Positions 34,532 through 43,015 of a stretch of DNA of 64,000 bases are shown here, one piece after another. This DNA comes from Aerococcus sp. Group 1 (GTDB taxonomy: Bacteria; Bacillota; Bacilli; Lactobacillales; Aerococcaceae). The notes beneath the pieces were generated by a model, which searched no databases, was not told the DNA's origin, and saw nothing but the letters and a program-made list of their open reading frames with translations. Within the stretch, counting starts at the first letter, position 1, and the number at the start of each line of letters is the position of its first letter. A program made the position numbers and the translations under genes. The stretch spans positions 1-64,000 of the forward strand of contig NC_015278.1 of the NCBI RefSeq assembly GCF_000193205.1, given 5' to 3'.

Positions 34532-34971
34532 ATGGGATTGATAATCATCGTCCTCATAGTATTCATGGTTGTAGGCGTCTCCCAAATAGTCGCCTGCTTG
34601 TTCGGGACTGGCTTGGCTATGGTGGATTTGGAAGACTTTTTCGGGGTTCATTCGCGCTTCATCACGTTGGCGTTTAACTTTATCTTGCTTATAGATATGA
34701 ATATTATGGATGAGTTTAATAATCGGTCGCATGACAAAAGAGAAGCCCCCAATTAAAAAGAGGGTATTGCCATAAATAGCGGGTGCCCCAAAGAAGTTAC
34801 AAATGGAACCGATAAAATAAAGGCTCCCGGTAAAAATATCATTAAAAATATCATTAATTAATGAAATAATGGTATAGACATTCTGAAAATATAAACGCAG
34901 GGGACCGAGCTTTACCACGATGTCCTCTGCTTCAGAATTGGGTTCATAGGTTTTCTTTCTAATTTCGCCAT
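34529..34971 (-). CDS. YrhK-like small membrane protein (apparent N-terminal frameshift)
   Basis: Contains a YrhK-type domain: LRLYFQNVYTIISLINDIFN, then IGSICNFFGAPAIYGNTLFLIGGFSFVMRPIIKLIHNI with two membrane segments, and an acidic Tyr/Asp-rich tail. A perfect ribosome site (aaggagg, 7 bases before ATG at 34971) starts MAKLERK, but that frame soon stops. One extra A in the AAAA at 34951-34954 joins it to a natural-looking TYEPNSEAEDIVVKLG in the main frame, giving 147 residues. As sequenced, the main frame begins with GTG at 34918 (129 residues). Function unknown. Confidence 0.6.
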
Positions 34972-35058
34972 TAAAAATCCTCCTTATGCATAGTTAGAGC
35001 AGGGGCCCTTCATAAGCTCCTGCTCTTTAAGTAATTACATTTTATTTTGACTAATTAT

Positions 35059-36698
35059 TTAGTGGGGTAGGAAAAGATGCATGATGATAGCGAGCAGGGT
35101 AAAGGCAATATTGACTAGGACAGTGTAAATAATTCCCCACTTATAAATGACACCGGCTTGGTCTTCTGCCTTGGCTGTTGACGCGCCTAAGACCACATTA
35201 GAGGGACCAATACAGTTTCCTACAGATGAGGCTGCTGATTGGTTGGCTATCATCTGATTGAGACTGAGTTGGGGCATCGATTGTACCACACTACTGTGGA
35301 TAGGAACAAATAAAATATTACCTGAAGTCGTTGACGATGTCATAAAGGATGAAAAGGTTCCAATCCATGGCGACAGGCCAGCATAGATGATTGGAGAAGA
35401 GACACTGGCGATACCCATAGCAATCACGGTATTTTGCCCAGAATTGACTAGGACTTGACTTAACATGAGGAAAAGCAAGGTAGTCAAGCTTGGTGTAATG
35501 GCATCACCAACAACTCCTTGGGTGATATCTTTACCTAAGGCTTGCTTGTCCTGGTAGCTACCATGGTAACGGTACCAGAGCCAGGCAGCAATGGAACTGA
35601 GTAATAAATAAAAGCCAGGACTGGTTAAAGGGGCAATGGGTGAATAAGCTTGAGTACCTTCGGTTACAAAGTGATAGCCCGTGGAAAAACTATCATAGGA
35701 TAGTAAAGAAATTTGAAATTGTTCAATGAAGTTGGCGATGCTTGGTATGCCTAACATGATTAAGGATATAGCAATTAATAAATAAAAGGGCACAAAGGCT
35801 TGGTTAATTGTCAGTTTTCCAGTATTTTCCTCTCCACCATCATCATCGTCAAAGTCATCTTGCATGATTGGAGAATTGCTGACAGTAATTTCTTCGGAAG
35901 GTTCTTGATAAAAATCAATCCGGGCGAAGAGAATCATTGCTCCCATAGCTAGAATAGCTGGTAGGACGGCAGCCATTTCGGTATTAAATTGGGCGACCAG
36001 GATCTGCCCCAGGCCATGAATGACTGAGATGGTCAGGATAATCGGTAGCCCTTCTTTAATAGCTTGCCAGCGTCCGTAAATCCAAGCGACAAAGAAACCA
36101 CCGATAATATCTGAAACAAATAATAAAATCGTCGTATATAATAAGGTCAAGGGTTCATTTTCAATATTGACTAGCCCCAGAGTCGTGGACCAGGCAATGC
36201 CTAAGGACCCAAAGAGGTTGGACCAAGCGGTGGAGGTCAGGGCAATAATGACCGCAAAAGCGGGTTTGACTCCAATTCCTACTAATAATGGCGCCACTAT
36301 GGCGATAGGTGCCCCAAAACCAGAAACGCCTTGTAATAGTGAGGCAAAGACCCAACCGAACATTAATATCAGGTAAAGATGATTGGTCGATTTATTCGTG
36401 ATGCCTTCTTTAATAGCTTCAAAAGCGCCTGCGTGTTTACAGACTTGGTAAAATAATAGGGCGGTCCAAATGACCATAATGATTTCAATTGTATCCCAGG
36501 CCCCTTGACCGAGGGAAACCAATAAACCATATAAGGGTAACTTAAAGAAAAAATGCCGGTAATTAAACCGATAATTAAAGAAATTAATGCTGATTTGACA
36601 GCAGACCACTGCAAGACGACCAACATTAACATCATGAGTAGCATGGGAAGAATGGCAATTAGCCAGGCCCCTATCGACAGGGGTAGATCTGTTCCCAT
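35059..36698 (-). pseudogene. lctP: L-lactate permease, LctP family, frameshifted
   Basis: Proton-coupled lactate carrier. An ATG at 36698 (behind gaaaggaag) opens MGTDLPLSIGAWLIAILPMLLM and runs to SALISLIIGLITGIF. The remaining 500 residues lie in another frame, from FKLPLYGLLVSLGQGAWDTIEI to the C-terminus, with typical GVSGFGAPIAIVAPLLVGIGV and WSNLFGSLGIAW motifs. One extra base in the A6 tract at 36548-36553 (T6 in the coding sense) joins them to a 546-residue protein, the normal LctP length. It is either a sequencing undercall or a broken gene. About 14 membrane segments are expected. Confidence 0.85.
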
Positions 36699-36884
36699 TT
36701 CATCACTTCCTTTCTTGTTATGCTTTAAAATTGTGACTATTCAGAATTCAACTTAACATAGAAATTATCAGATAAAAAATAAAACGGGCTGATTGGCTTT
36801 TTCAATGGTAATTGGTTTATCTTTGAAAATCTTTATGATAGATTGAATTTATCGTCGGTAAAAAGATTGAATAGGAGGAATTGA

Positions 36885-38030
36885 ATGTCAATTGATAAGA
36901 AAGTGGAATTACTACAGGAAATTATCCAAACAGAAACCGTTAATGGCAAAGAAAAACCATTAGCAGAAACTTTTGCTGAAGTCTTTGACCAAGCTGGCAT
37001 TGAAACGAAGTTGGTTGACCATGATGATGAAAGGGCCAGCTTAGTAGCCGAGTGGCAAGGCGGTGATGAAGGCAAGATTTTGGCTTTAACTGGACACTTT
37101 GACGTGGTTGCTGCTGATGATGCCCAAGAGTGGAGTCATGACCCTTTCAGTGGCGAAATTGTGGATGATTACATGTATGGTCGAGGAACTTCTGACATGA
37201 AGGCTGGTCTTCTTGGCTTGGCCTTAGCCCTGATTGAACTGAAAGAAGAAGGCTATGAACTCCCAGGTAGTATTCGCTTCTTAGGAACAGCTGGCGAAGA
37301 GATTGGGATGCTAGGTTCCAAGGCCCTGACGGATGCTGGGTATACTGAAGATATTGATGCTATCCTCATTGCTGAACCGGTTAATCCTGGGGAAATCAAT
37401 ACTTCCCATAAAGGGTCCTTGAATTATCAACTGACAGCGAGTGGTCAAGCAGCCCACTCTTCAACTCCACAAGAAGGGATTAATGCCATTGACTTGCTGC
37501 GTCAAGCCATGGACCATATCCAAGAAAAAATGAATCAAGTCACTAATGACTATGAAAGTGATGTTCTGGGACGTACCCTCCATTCCTTTACCGTGATTGA
37601 GGGCGGGAGTCAAGAGAACTCTATTCCAGAAACAGCTATTGTGAAGGCCAATGCCCGGACCATTCCTGAATACTCTAATGACAAGATTATTGACTTATTG
37701 GAAAATGTTGTTGAAGAAGTTAACGGTCAAGTCGACGGTGAACTGAGTTTGGAAGTGACCCAAGATAGTTCGCCTGTCTATACACCGGATGATAGTCAAT
37801 TAGTCCAAGCCTGCCTAAAAGAATTGGGTGAAGAGACAGAAGTGACCAGCTTTAATGCTGTGACTGATGCTTCTAACTTTACTCAAGTGGATAAGGACTT
37901 TGATATGGTCATTTATGGACCTGGTGACTTGGCTTTAGCCCATAGTCAAGATGAACACATTAAAGTAGAAGACTATCTTCAATTTATTGACCACGTTAAA
38001 GCAATCATCAAAAATTATTTTGATGAATAA
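36885..38030 (+). CDS. M20-family peptidase/deacylase, ArgE/DapE type
   Basis: Zinc metallohydrolase of 381 residues. Motifs: LTGHFDVVAA, MYGRGTSDMKAG, GTAGEEIGMLGS and the late YGPGDLALAHSQDEH supply the M20 metal ligands and catalytic Glu. Family members cut N-acetylornithine, succinyl-diaminopimelate or dipeptides; no neighbouring arginine or lysine biosynthesis gene decides between them (argG is 2 kb away on the other strand). Ribosome site taggagga. Confidence 0.85.
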   Translation: MSIDKKVELLQEIIQTETVNGKEKPLAETFAEVFDQAGIETKLVDHDDERASLVAEWQGGDEGKILALTGHFDVVAADDAQEWSHDPFSGEIVDDYMYGRGTSDMKAGLLGLALALIELKEEGYELPGSIRFLGTAGEEIGMLGSKALTDAGYTEDIDAILIAEPVNPGEINTSHKGSLNYQLTASGQAAHSSTPQEGINAIDLLRQAMDHIQEKMNQVTNDYESDVLGRTLHSFTVIEGGSQENSIPETAIVKANARTIPEYSNDKIIDLLENVVEEVNGQVDGELSLEVTQDSSPVYTPDDSQLVQACLKELGEETEVTSFNAVTDASNFTQVDKDFDMVIYGPGDLALAHSQDEHIKVEDYLQFIDHVKAIIKNYFDE

Positions 38031-38036
38031 AAATAA

Positions 38037-38107
38037 AAACGAAGCCTTACTTGCCTGGCTCCCACTCTCCTATGGGGGCTAGGCATTTTCCATGGCTTCG
38101 TTTTTTA
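38037..38107 (+). terminator. Nested terminator after the M20 peptidase
   Basis: Outer stem AACGAAGCC (38038-38046) / GGCTTCGTT (38094-38102), inner stem tgcctggctccca / tgggggctaggca, then T6. Confidence 0.8.
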
Positions 38108-38178
38108 ATGAGGAAGAAAATGTCTTATTGATTTAAGAATAATTAGTTATAAACTGTTTCGTCTTTTCTTGTGAGTGT

Positions 38179-38550
38179 CGCACTTTCTCTAAACCTGCTC
38201 CAAGCGCAGAGCAAGCGTCCTCTTCAGAAAATTCCAACGCACAGTTTCCTGTGCTTATGGTATTTTCTTCCAGAGATCTTGCTCTTTTTTTGCGCTTGTC
38301 GCACTCTGTTCAAACCTGCTCCAAGCGCAGAGCAAGCGTCCTCTTCAGAAAATTCCAACGCACAGTTTCCTGTGCTTATGGTATTTTCTTCCAGAGGTCT
38401 TGCTCTTTTTTGCGCTTGTCGCACTCTATCCAAACCTGCTCCAAGCGCAAGGCAAGCGTCCTCTTCACGAAAAGTCGACGAATTCTCTACGTGAATGCGT
38501 CGACTTTTCGCTCCAGCGATCTTGCCTTCTGACGCGCTTGTCGAACTCTC
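38179..38550. repeat. Nested-hairpin repeats, family A, copies A4-A6 in tandem
   Basis: Three units of about 121 bases in a row (A4 from 38179, A5 from 38300, A6 from 38420), each opening with cgcact.t..c.aaacctgctcc. A4 and A5 are almost identical: outer arms aagcgcagagcaag / cttgctctttttttgcgctt, inner agaaaattcca / tggtattttct, core gcacagtttcctgtgc. A6 has different but still matching arms: aagcgcaaggcaag / cttgccttctgacgcgctt and cgaaaagtcgacg / cgtcgacttttcg. The boxes cgtcctcttca and ctccag (ttccag) are kept. It fills the gap between the M20 gene and the 3' end of trpB; 38108-38178 shows nothing else. Confidence 0.85.
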
Positions 38551-38554
38551 AAGT

Positions 38555-39736
38555 TTAGCTTTCGAGTATTCTAAGAACTTGGTCGACGTCCTTATCGCCG
38601 CGTCCAGATAGGGTGACGAGAAGGATTTGATCGGAGCTGTATTCAGGGGCTAATTTTGCAGCCAGGGCCAGGGCATGGGAGGACTCCAGGGCCGGGATGA
38701 TCCCTTCTGTGCGGGAAAGCAGTTGGAAGGCAGCCAGGGCTTCATCGTCAGTGATGGCGATATATTCAGCCCGGTGACTGTCCTTGAGATAGGCGTGTTC
38801 CGGTCCTACAGCCACATAGTCGAGTCCGGCTGAGATGGAATAACTTGGCTTGGTATTGCCTTCTTCATCAACTAGGCAGTAGGTATTCATGCCGTGCTCG
38901 ATCTTAATCGATCCTAGATTCAAGGTGGCTGCCGTTTGATCGCTGTCTAGGCCTTTTCCACCACCTTCAGCGCCGTAAAGCTTGACAGTCGGCTCATCGA
39001 GATAATGGGCAAAGGAACCAATAGCATTGGACCCGCCCCCGATGCAGGCGATTACTGCGTCGGGTAAGCGACCCTCACGTTCCAGGATTTGGGCCTTACT
39101 TTCCTGGCTAATCACACTTTGGAAGTGCTTGACCATGCTGGGGTAAGGGTGGGGACCAACGGCTGAGCCCACTAGGTAGTAGGTGTCTTGGTAATTGTCA
39201 ATCAGGTCTTCAAAGGCAGCATCGACGGCTTCTTTAAGGGATTGGGCCCCACGTTTGACGCCAACAACCTTGGTTCCCATCAGTTCCATTCGGAAGACAT
39301 TTAATTTTTGCCGCTCCACATCCTTTTGCCCCATGTAAACTGTGCAGTCTAGGCCAAATTTGGCGGCGACGGCTGCTGTTGCCACCCCGTGTTGGCCGGC
39401 TCCGGTTTCAGCGATGAGCCGTTTCTTGCCCATGCGTTTAGCGATGAGAACTTGGCCGATGGTGTTATTGACCTTGTGGGCGCCTAAGTGGTTGAGGTCT
39501 TCACGTTTGAGGTAAATTTTGGGTCCGCCTAAATGCTTACTGAAGTTCTCAGCGTAGTAGAGCGGGTTCTCCCGACCGACATAGTCGCGTAGGTAAAGGG
39601 CCAGTTCTTGTTTGAAGTCGGGATCGTCCTTGATGTCTTCATAGAAGTCGGCAATCCGGTCCAATTCTTCCTTCACCACTTCAGGGACATAGCAGCCACC
39701 AAATTCACCATAAAAACCATTATTAATTTCTGTCAT
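38555..39736 (-). CDS. trpB: Tryptophan synthase beta chain
   Basis: PLP enzyme that joins indole and serine to tryptophan. The 393-residue protein carries the cofactor lysine in LNHLGAHKVNNTIGQ, the catalytic-loop ETGAGQHGVATA, and the phosphate-binding CIGGGSNAIG. The start at 39736 follows ttggaggaaat; the frame also opens at 39751 but that ATG lacks spacing. No trpA or other trp gene lies nearby, so it may use scavenged indole, or trpA may be elsewhere. Upstream is a leader with a Trp-containing peptide and an attenuator. Confidence 0.95.
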   Translation of the reverse strand: MTEINNGFYGEFGGCYVPEVVKEELDRIADFYEDIKDDPDFKQELALYLRDYVGRENPLYYAENFSKHLGGPKIYLKREDLNHLGAHKVNNTIGQVLIAKRMGKKRLIAETGAGQHGVATAAVAAKFGLDCTVYMGQKDVERQKLNVFRMELMGTKVVGVKRGAQSLKEAVDAAFEDLIDNYQDTYYLVGSAVGPHPYPSMVKHFQSVISQESKAQILEREGRLPDAVIACIGGGSNAIGSFAHYLDEPTVKLYGAEGGGKGLDSDQTAATLNLGSIKIEHGMNTYCLVDEEGNTKPSYSISAGLDYVAVGPEHAYLKDSHRAEYIAITDDEALAAFQLLSRTEGIIPALESSHALALAAKLAPEYSSDQILLVTLSGRGDKDVDQVLRILES

Positions 39737-39783
39737 CTCGATTTCCTCCAAATCTTATTTTTAAACTGTGCTTACTTGGAGTC

Positions 39784-39909
39784 TAAGACGCATGGAGACG
39801 ACAAAAAACCGCATAGACTTTCTATGCGGTCGTGTTTTTTGGTCACACTCGGCATAGACTCCTTTTATTTCAAGGTAAATAAAGTGAGTCTAAACCGATA
39901 AAAGTTCGC
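39784..39909 (-). promoter_or_regulatory. trpB attenuator: competing hairpins and terminator
   Basis: Reverse strand. The terminator stem is CCGCATAGA / TCTATGCGG with loop aag, then T6. Upstream lies GGAGTCTATGCCG. Its CTATGCC can pair with GGCATAG inside the leader peptide (covering its second Trp codon), and its TCTATGC can instead pair with GCATAGA, the first arm of the terminator. AGTGAG at the leader stop can pair with CTCACT, and TAGACTC with GAGTCTA. A further TAGACTCC beyond the terminator matches GGAGTCTA. Ribosome stalling at Trp codons would free the antiterminator, as in classical trp attenuation; this reading is inference. Confidence 0.75.
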
Positions 39910-39954
39910 TCACTTCCTATGCCATTTTTGCCAGCTTTGGAATGTGTTCTTCAT
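39910..39954 (-). CDS. Trp-rich leader peptide (trpL-like), 14 residues
   Basis: MKNTFQSWQKWHRK with tryptophans at positions 8 and 11, preceded by a strong ribosome site (aaggaggt, 6-7 bases before ATG). It is followed by mutually exclusive hairpins and a terminator before trpB. Two Trp codons in 14 in a translated leader are the hallmark of ribosome-mediated trp attenuation. Confidence 0.75.
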   Translation of the reverse strand: MKNTFQSWQKWHRK

Positions 39955-39984
39955 GATGTGACCTCCTTGTTAAATCTTGCTAAT

Positions 39985-40013
39985 ATCATAGCCAGTTTTC
40001 CAAGTGAGGTCAA
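39985..40013 (-). promoter_or_regulatory. Promoter of the trp leader
   Basis: Reverse strand TTGACC (40013-40008), 17-base spacer, TATGAT (39990-39985). It lies 31 bases upstream of the leader-peptide ATG. Nothing else is seen between here and the argG stop. Confidence 0.8.
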
Positions 40014-40077
40014 GCGTAAATTTAAAATTTATGAATTATATTTTTAATTTATTAAAGTTATTTCCCAAAACCCAGTT

Positions 40078-41279
40078 TTACTTCTTGACCCGGGCGCTTT
40101 GAGGCAGACCGAAGAGCTTGATAAAGCCTTCTGCGTCATTTTGGTTGTAAATGGAATCTTCATTGAAAGTGGCTAGTTCTTCCCGGTAGAGACTATCCGG
40201 ACTGCTTACCCCAGCATCAATGATATTGCCCTTGTAGAGTTCCAGTTTGACTTGGCCGTTGACGTGACTTTGAGTATGGTCAACAAAGGCTTGCATGGCT
40301 TGGCGGAGTGGGGAGAACCAGAGCCCATTATAGATAAGTTCGCTGTATTTGAGGGCCAAGATTTGCTTAAAGTGTAAGGTATCTCGGTCCAGAGTCAGTT
40401 CTTCGAGCTTCTCATGGGCATGGAAGAGGATGGCGCCCCCTGGAGTTTCATAGACCCCTCTGGATTTCATGCCTACCAAACGGTTTTCCACCAAGTCGAG
40501 GATACCAATCCCATTAGCCCCGCCTAATTGGTTGAGGGTTTGGATTAAGGCAATAGGATCTAACTTCTTCCCGTTAACGGCCACTGGGTTACCCGCTTCA
40601 AAGTCGATGGTGATCGGAGTGGCTTGGTCGGGAGCTTGTTTGGGACTCACACCTAGCTCTAAAATGGCTTCATAGTCAGGTTTTTGGCTAGGGTCTTCCA
40701 AGTCCAGGCCTTCATGGGAGAGGTGCCAGAGGTTTTCATCCTTGGAATAGTTGGTTTCCCGGGTGATGGGGAGGGGAATATTGTGGGCCTCAGCGTAGTC
40801 AAAGGCTTCTTCCCGAGAAGAAATTTCCCATTCTCGCCACGGAGCGATGATTGTCATATCTGGGTCGAATTCCCGGATCCCTAGTTCAAAGCGGACCTGG
40901 TCATTTCCCTTACCGGTGCAACCGTGGGCGATAGCATCGCAACCCTCTTGGTGGGCGATTTCTACCATCCGTTTAGCAATCAATGGACGGGCTAGGGCCG
41001 TGCCTAAGAGGTATTTATTTTCATACTTGCCCCCCGCACGGACTGCCGGGTAGATGTAGTCGGTAATGAGTTCTTGGCGGAGGTCTTCAATATAAATCTT
41101 GGAAGCCCCACATTGAAGGGCCTTGTCATGGATGAAATCAAAGTCATCTTCTTGGCCGACATTGGCAGTCATGGCGATGACTTCACAGTTATCATAATTT
41201 TCTTTTAACCAAGTGATGGTGACTGAGGTATCTAAGCCTCCGGAATAGGCGAGTAACACTTTTTTACGTTTGCTTTCAT
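40078..41279 (-). CDS. argG: Argininosuccinate synthase (apparent N-terminal frameshift)
   Basis: Joins citrulline and aspartate using ATP. The ATP-pyrophosphatase motif is [12 protein letters not shown]; other signatures are [16 protein letters not shown] and [17 protein letters not shown]. The main frame opens without a good start at 41259. A perfect ribosome site (aaggagg) precedes an ATG at 41279 (reading MKAN) that is one base out of frame. One extra base in the T6 at 41260-41265 (A6 in coding sense) gives [15 protein letters not shown] and 400 residues, the normal length. No argH is adjacent. A T-box leader precedes it. Confidence 0.92.
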
Positions 41280-41378
41280 GGAAAATCCTCCTTAAATTTA
41301 TAAAATTTCTCTTGTTATGGAGCCCTTTAGCCGGCTAGGACCAAAACTCTCATCGAATCTTTATTGAGGGATAAAATG

Positions 41379-41610
41379 AAAAAAGCCCGCCTCTAATAAG
41401 AGGCGGACTTATCCACGGTACCACTCTAATATCGCAAAATACTTGCAATGCTTGACATGGTAACGCCTGGGTGGCGGACTTAGCTAAGGATTCACTAAGT
41501 CATCTCAGCAATGCGTTTCCCACTAGGTCTTTGGGAACTTTCCACTAACGTTCCTCACTTTACAAATCCTCTAGCGGTACTCTTTGCTTCATCGATTCTA
41601 TGATTAATTT
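41379..41610 (-). promoter_or_regulatory. T-box riboswitch upstream of argG
   Basis: Reverse strand. Stem I begins AGCAAAGAGTA and closes with TTGCT; its lower helix is CCGCTAG / CTAGTGG. The T-box sequence is AGAGTGGTACCGTGG (consensus GGTGGTACCGCG). It is followed by the terminator stem GTCCGCCTCT / AGAGGCGGGC with T6. The bases before CTAGTGG read AAAGAC, so the specifier could be GAC (Asp) or AGA (Arg); both are substrates or products of the pathway. Uncharged tRNA would switch on argG. Confidence 0.9.
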
Positions 41611-41616
41611 GAGATT

Positions 41617-41645
41617 ATTATAGGGACAATTAAAATAATTGTCAA
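41617..41645 (-). promoter_or_regulatory. Promoter of the argG T-box leader
   Basis: Reverse strand: perfect TTGACA (41645-41640), 17-base spacer, perfect TATAAT (41622-41617). Confidence 0.9.
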
Positions 41646-41793
41646 ATATATTTATAAATTGTTTATATTCTTAATTGCCACAATCTATTTGTCAGTCTAT
41701 TTAAAATAATTCGAATTGTTCGCTTTATTTACGATAGAATAGCACTATTCATTTGCTGTTTTACGAGCAAAAAATAAAAGTGAAGGAGAGATA

Positions 41794-42984
41794 ATGATGA
41801 CACAAACTGTCTATCAACATGCCAATGTTTTTAACGGGAAAGATGAAAATTTACTAGAAGATGCCTGGTTTGTCGTAGATGAGGCTAGTGGGCGGATCAC
41901 GGAAATGGGGAGTGGGCAAGCGCCAGCTGCTGACCAAAGTGTCGACCTCAACGGGGCTTATGTCATGCCGGGCTTGATCAATGCCCATACTCATATGACC
42001 ATGGATGCCCATGCCTTGGATTCTGGTTTAGGGGCCAATATGATTCAAACCACCGTTTTAGCCTTGGATAATCTCCAAACTTGCTTAAAATCTGGGGTAA
42101 CTTATATTCGTGAATGTGGGGCTGCTTATGATATTGATATCACCATGGCACGCTTAGAACGTCAGGGAAAAATTAGTCAAGTTCCAGAAATCATGCCCTC
42201 TGGCCGGGCTTATTCCATGACGGGTGGTCATGGGGACATGCCGAATTTTTCTTGGTTAGTTGATGATCCTCATGCTATGCGCCACGCGATTCGCCAAGGA
42301 ATGAAAAATGGCGCGGAAACAATCAAGTTAATGGCGACTGGTGGGGTAATGACTGAAGACGACCACATGTTCCAACCGCAACTTTCTGTAGAAGAAATGC
42401 AGGTAGCGGTTGAGGAGGCCCATCATAAAGGCCGGACTGTTTCTGCCCATGCCGAAGGGCCGCAAGGGATTAAGAACGCAATTGCTGCTGGGGTTGACGG
42501 GATCGAACACTGCTTCTACTGTGATGATGAAGATATTGAAAAGATGGTCGCTCAAGGCATCCATATTAATCCGACAATTATAGCTGACTGGATCATTGCC
42601 ACCAAGGGCGGAGAAGTTCTCCCAGACTTCCAAGTGGTCAAAGCCGCTAATGCCTTAGATGACTTACTTGCAAACTTGAAGAAGGCCTGGGATGCCGGGG
42701 TGAAGATGGGTTTAGGAACCGATGCAGGTACTCCTTTCAACGGCTTTGACATGGTCCCTAAGGAATTGGAGTTAATGGTTGATTTACTCGACCGCACCCC
42801 TTACCAAGCCTTAATGACCTCCTATCACTCCGCTGAATTTATGAATATTGACCAAGACTATGGGTCACTAGAACCTGATAAGTACGCTGACTTCTTAGTC
42901 CTCAAAAACAACCCCCTAACTGACATAAAAGCAGTTCAAGAAGAAGATAAGGCCGTTTATAAAAAAGGACAACGCCAATTTTAA
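41794..42984 (+). CDS. Metal-dependent amidohydrolase family protein
   Basis: TIM-barrel amidohydrolase of 396 residues, like imidazolonepropionase-type and Xaa-Pro dipeptidase-like members. Metal motifs: MPGLINAHTHMTMDAH, TIKLMATGG with the lysine, SAHAEGPQGIKNA, GIEHCF and GLGTDAGTPFNG. The small beta-sandwich ends of the family are at both termini (EPDKYADFLVLKNNPL). Substrate unknown. The next gene, a membrane protein 31 bases on, is probably in the same operon. This suggests uptake and hydrolysis of a cyclic amide or peptide-like compound. Confidence 0.85.
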   Translation: MMTQTVYQHANVFNGKDENLLEDAWFVVDEASGRITEMGSGQAPAADQSVDLNGAYVMPGLINAHTHMTMDAHALDSGLGANMIQTTVLALDNLQTCLKSGVTYIRECGAAYDIDITMARLERQGKISQVPEIMPSGRAYSMTGGHGDMPNFSWLVDDPHAMRHAIRQGMKNGAETIKLMATGGVMTEDDHMFQPQLSVEEMQVAVEEAHHKGRTVSAHAEGPQGIKNAIAAGVDGIEHCFYCDDEDIEKMVAQGIHINPTIIADWIIATKGGEVLPDFQVVKAANALDDLLANLKKAWDAGVKMGLGTDAGTPFNGFDMVPKELELMVDLLDRTPYQALMTSYHSAEFMNIDQDYGSLEPDKYADFLVLKNNPLTDIKAVQEEDKAVYKKGQRQF

Positions 42985-43015
42985 AGGGATTGATGATTGA
43001 TTTAGGGGGAGTGAT

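Noticed and set aside
38171..38532. Overlapping frames of 69-107 codons in the 38.2-38.5 kb repeats, and the thought of a CRISPR array
   Set aside because: The frames repeat because the DNA is a tandem repeat. Units are about 121 bases with internal stems and no short direct repeat/spacer pattern or cas genes, so it is not CRISPR.
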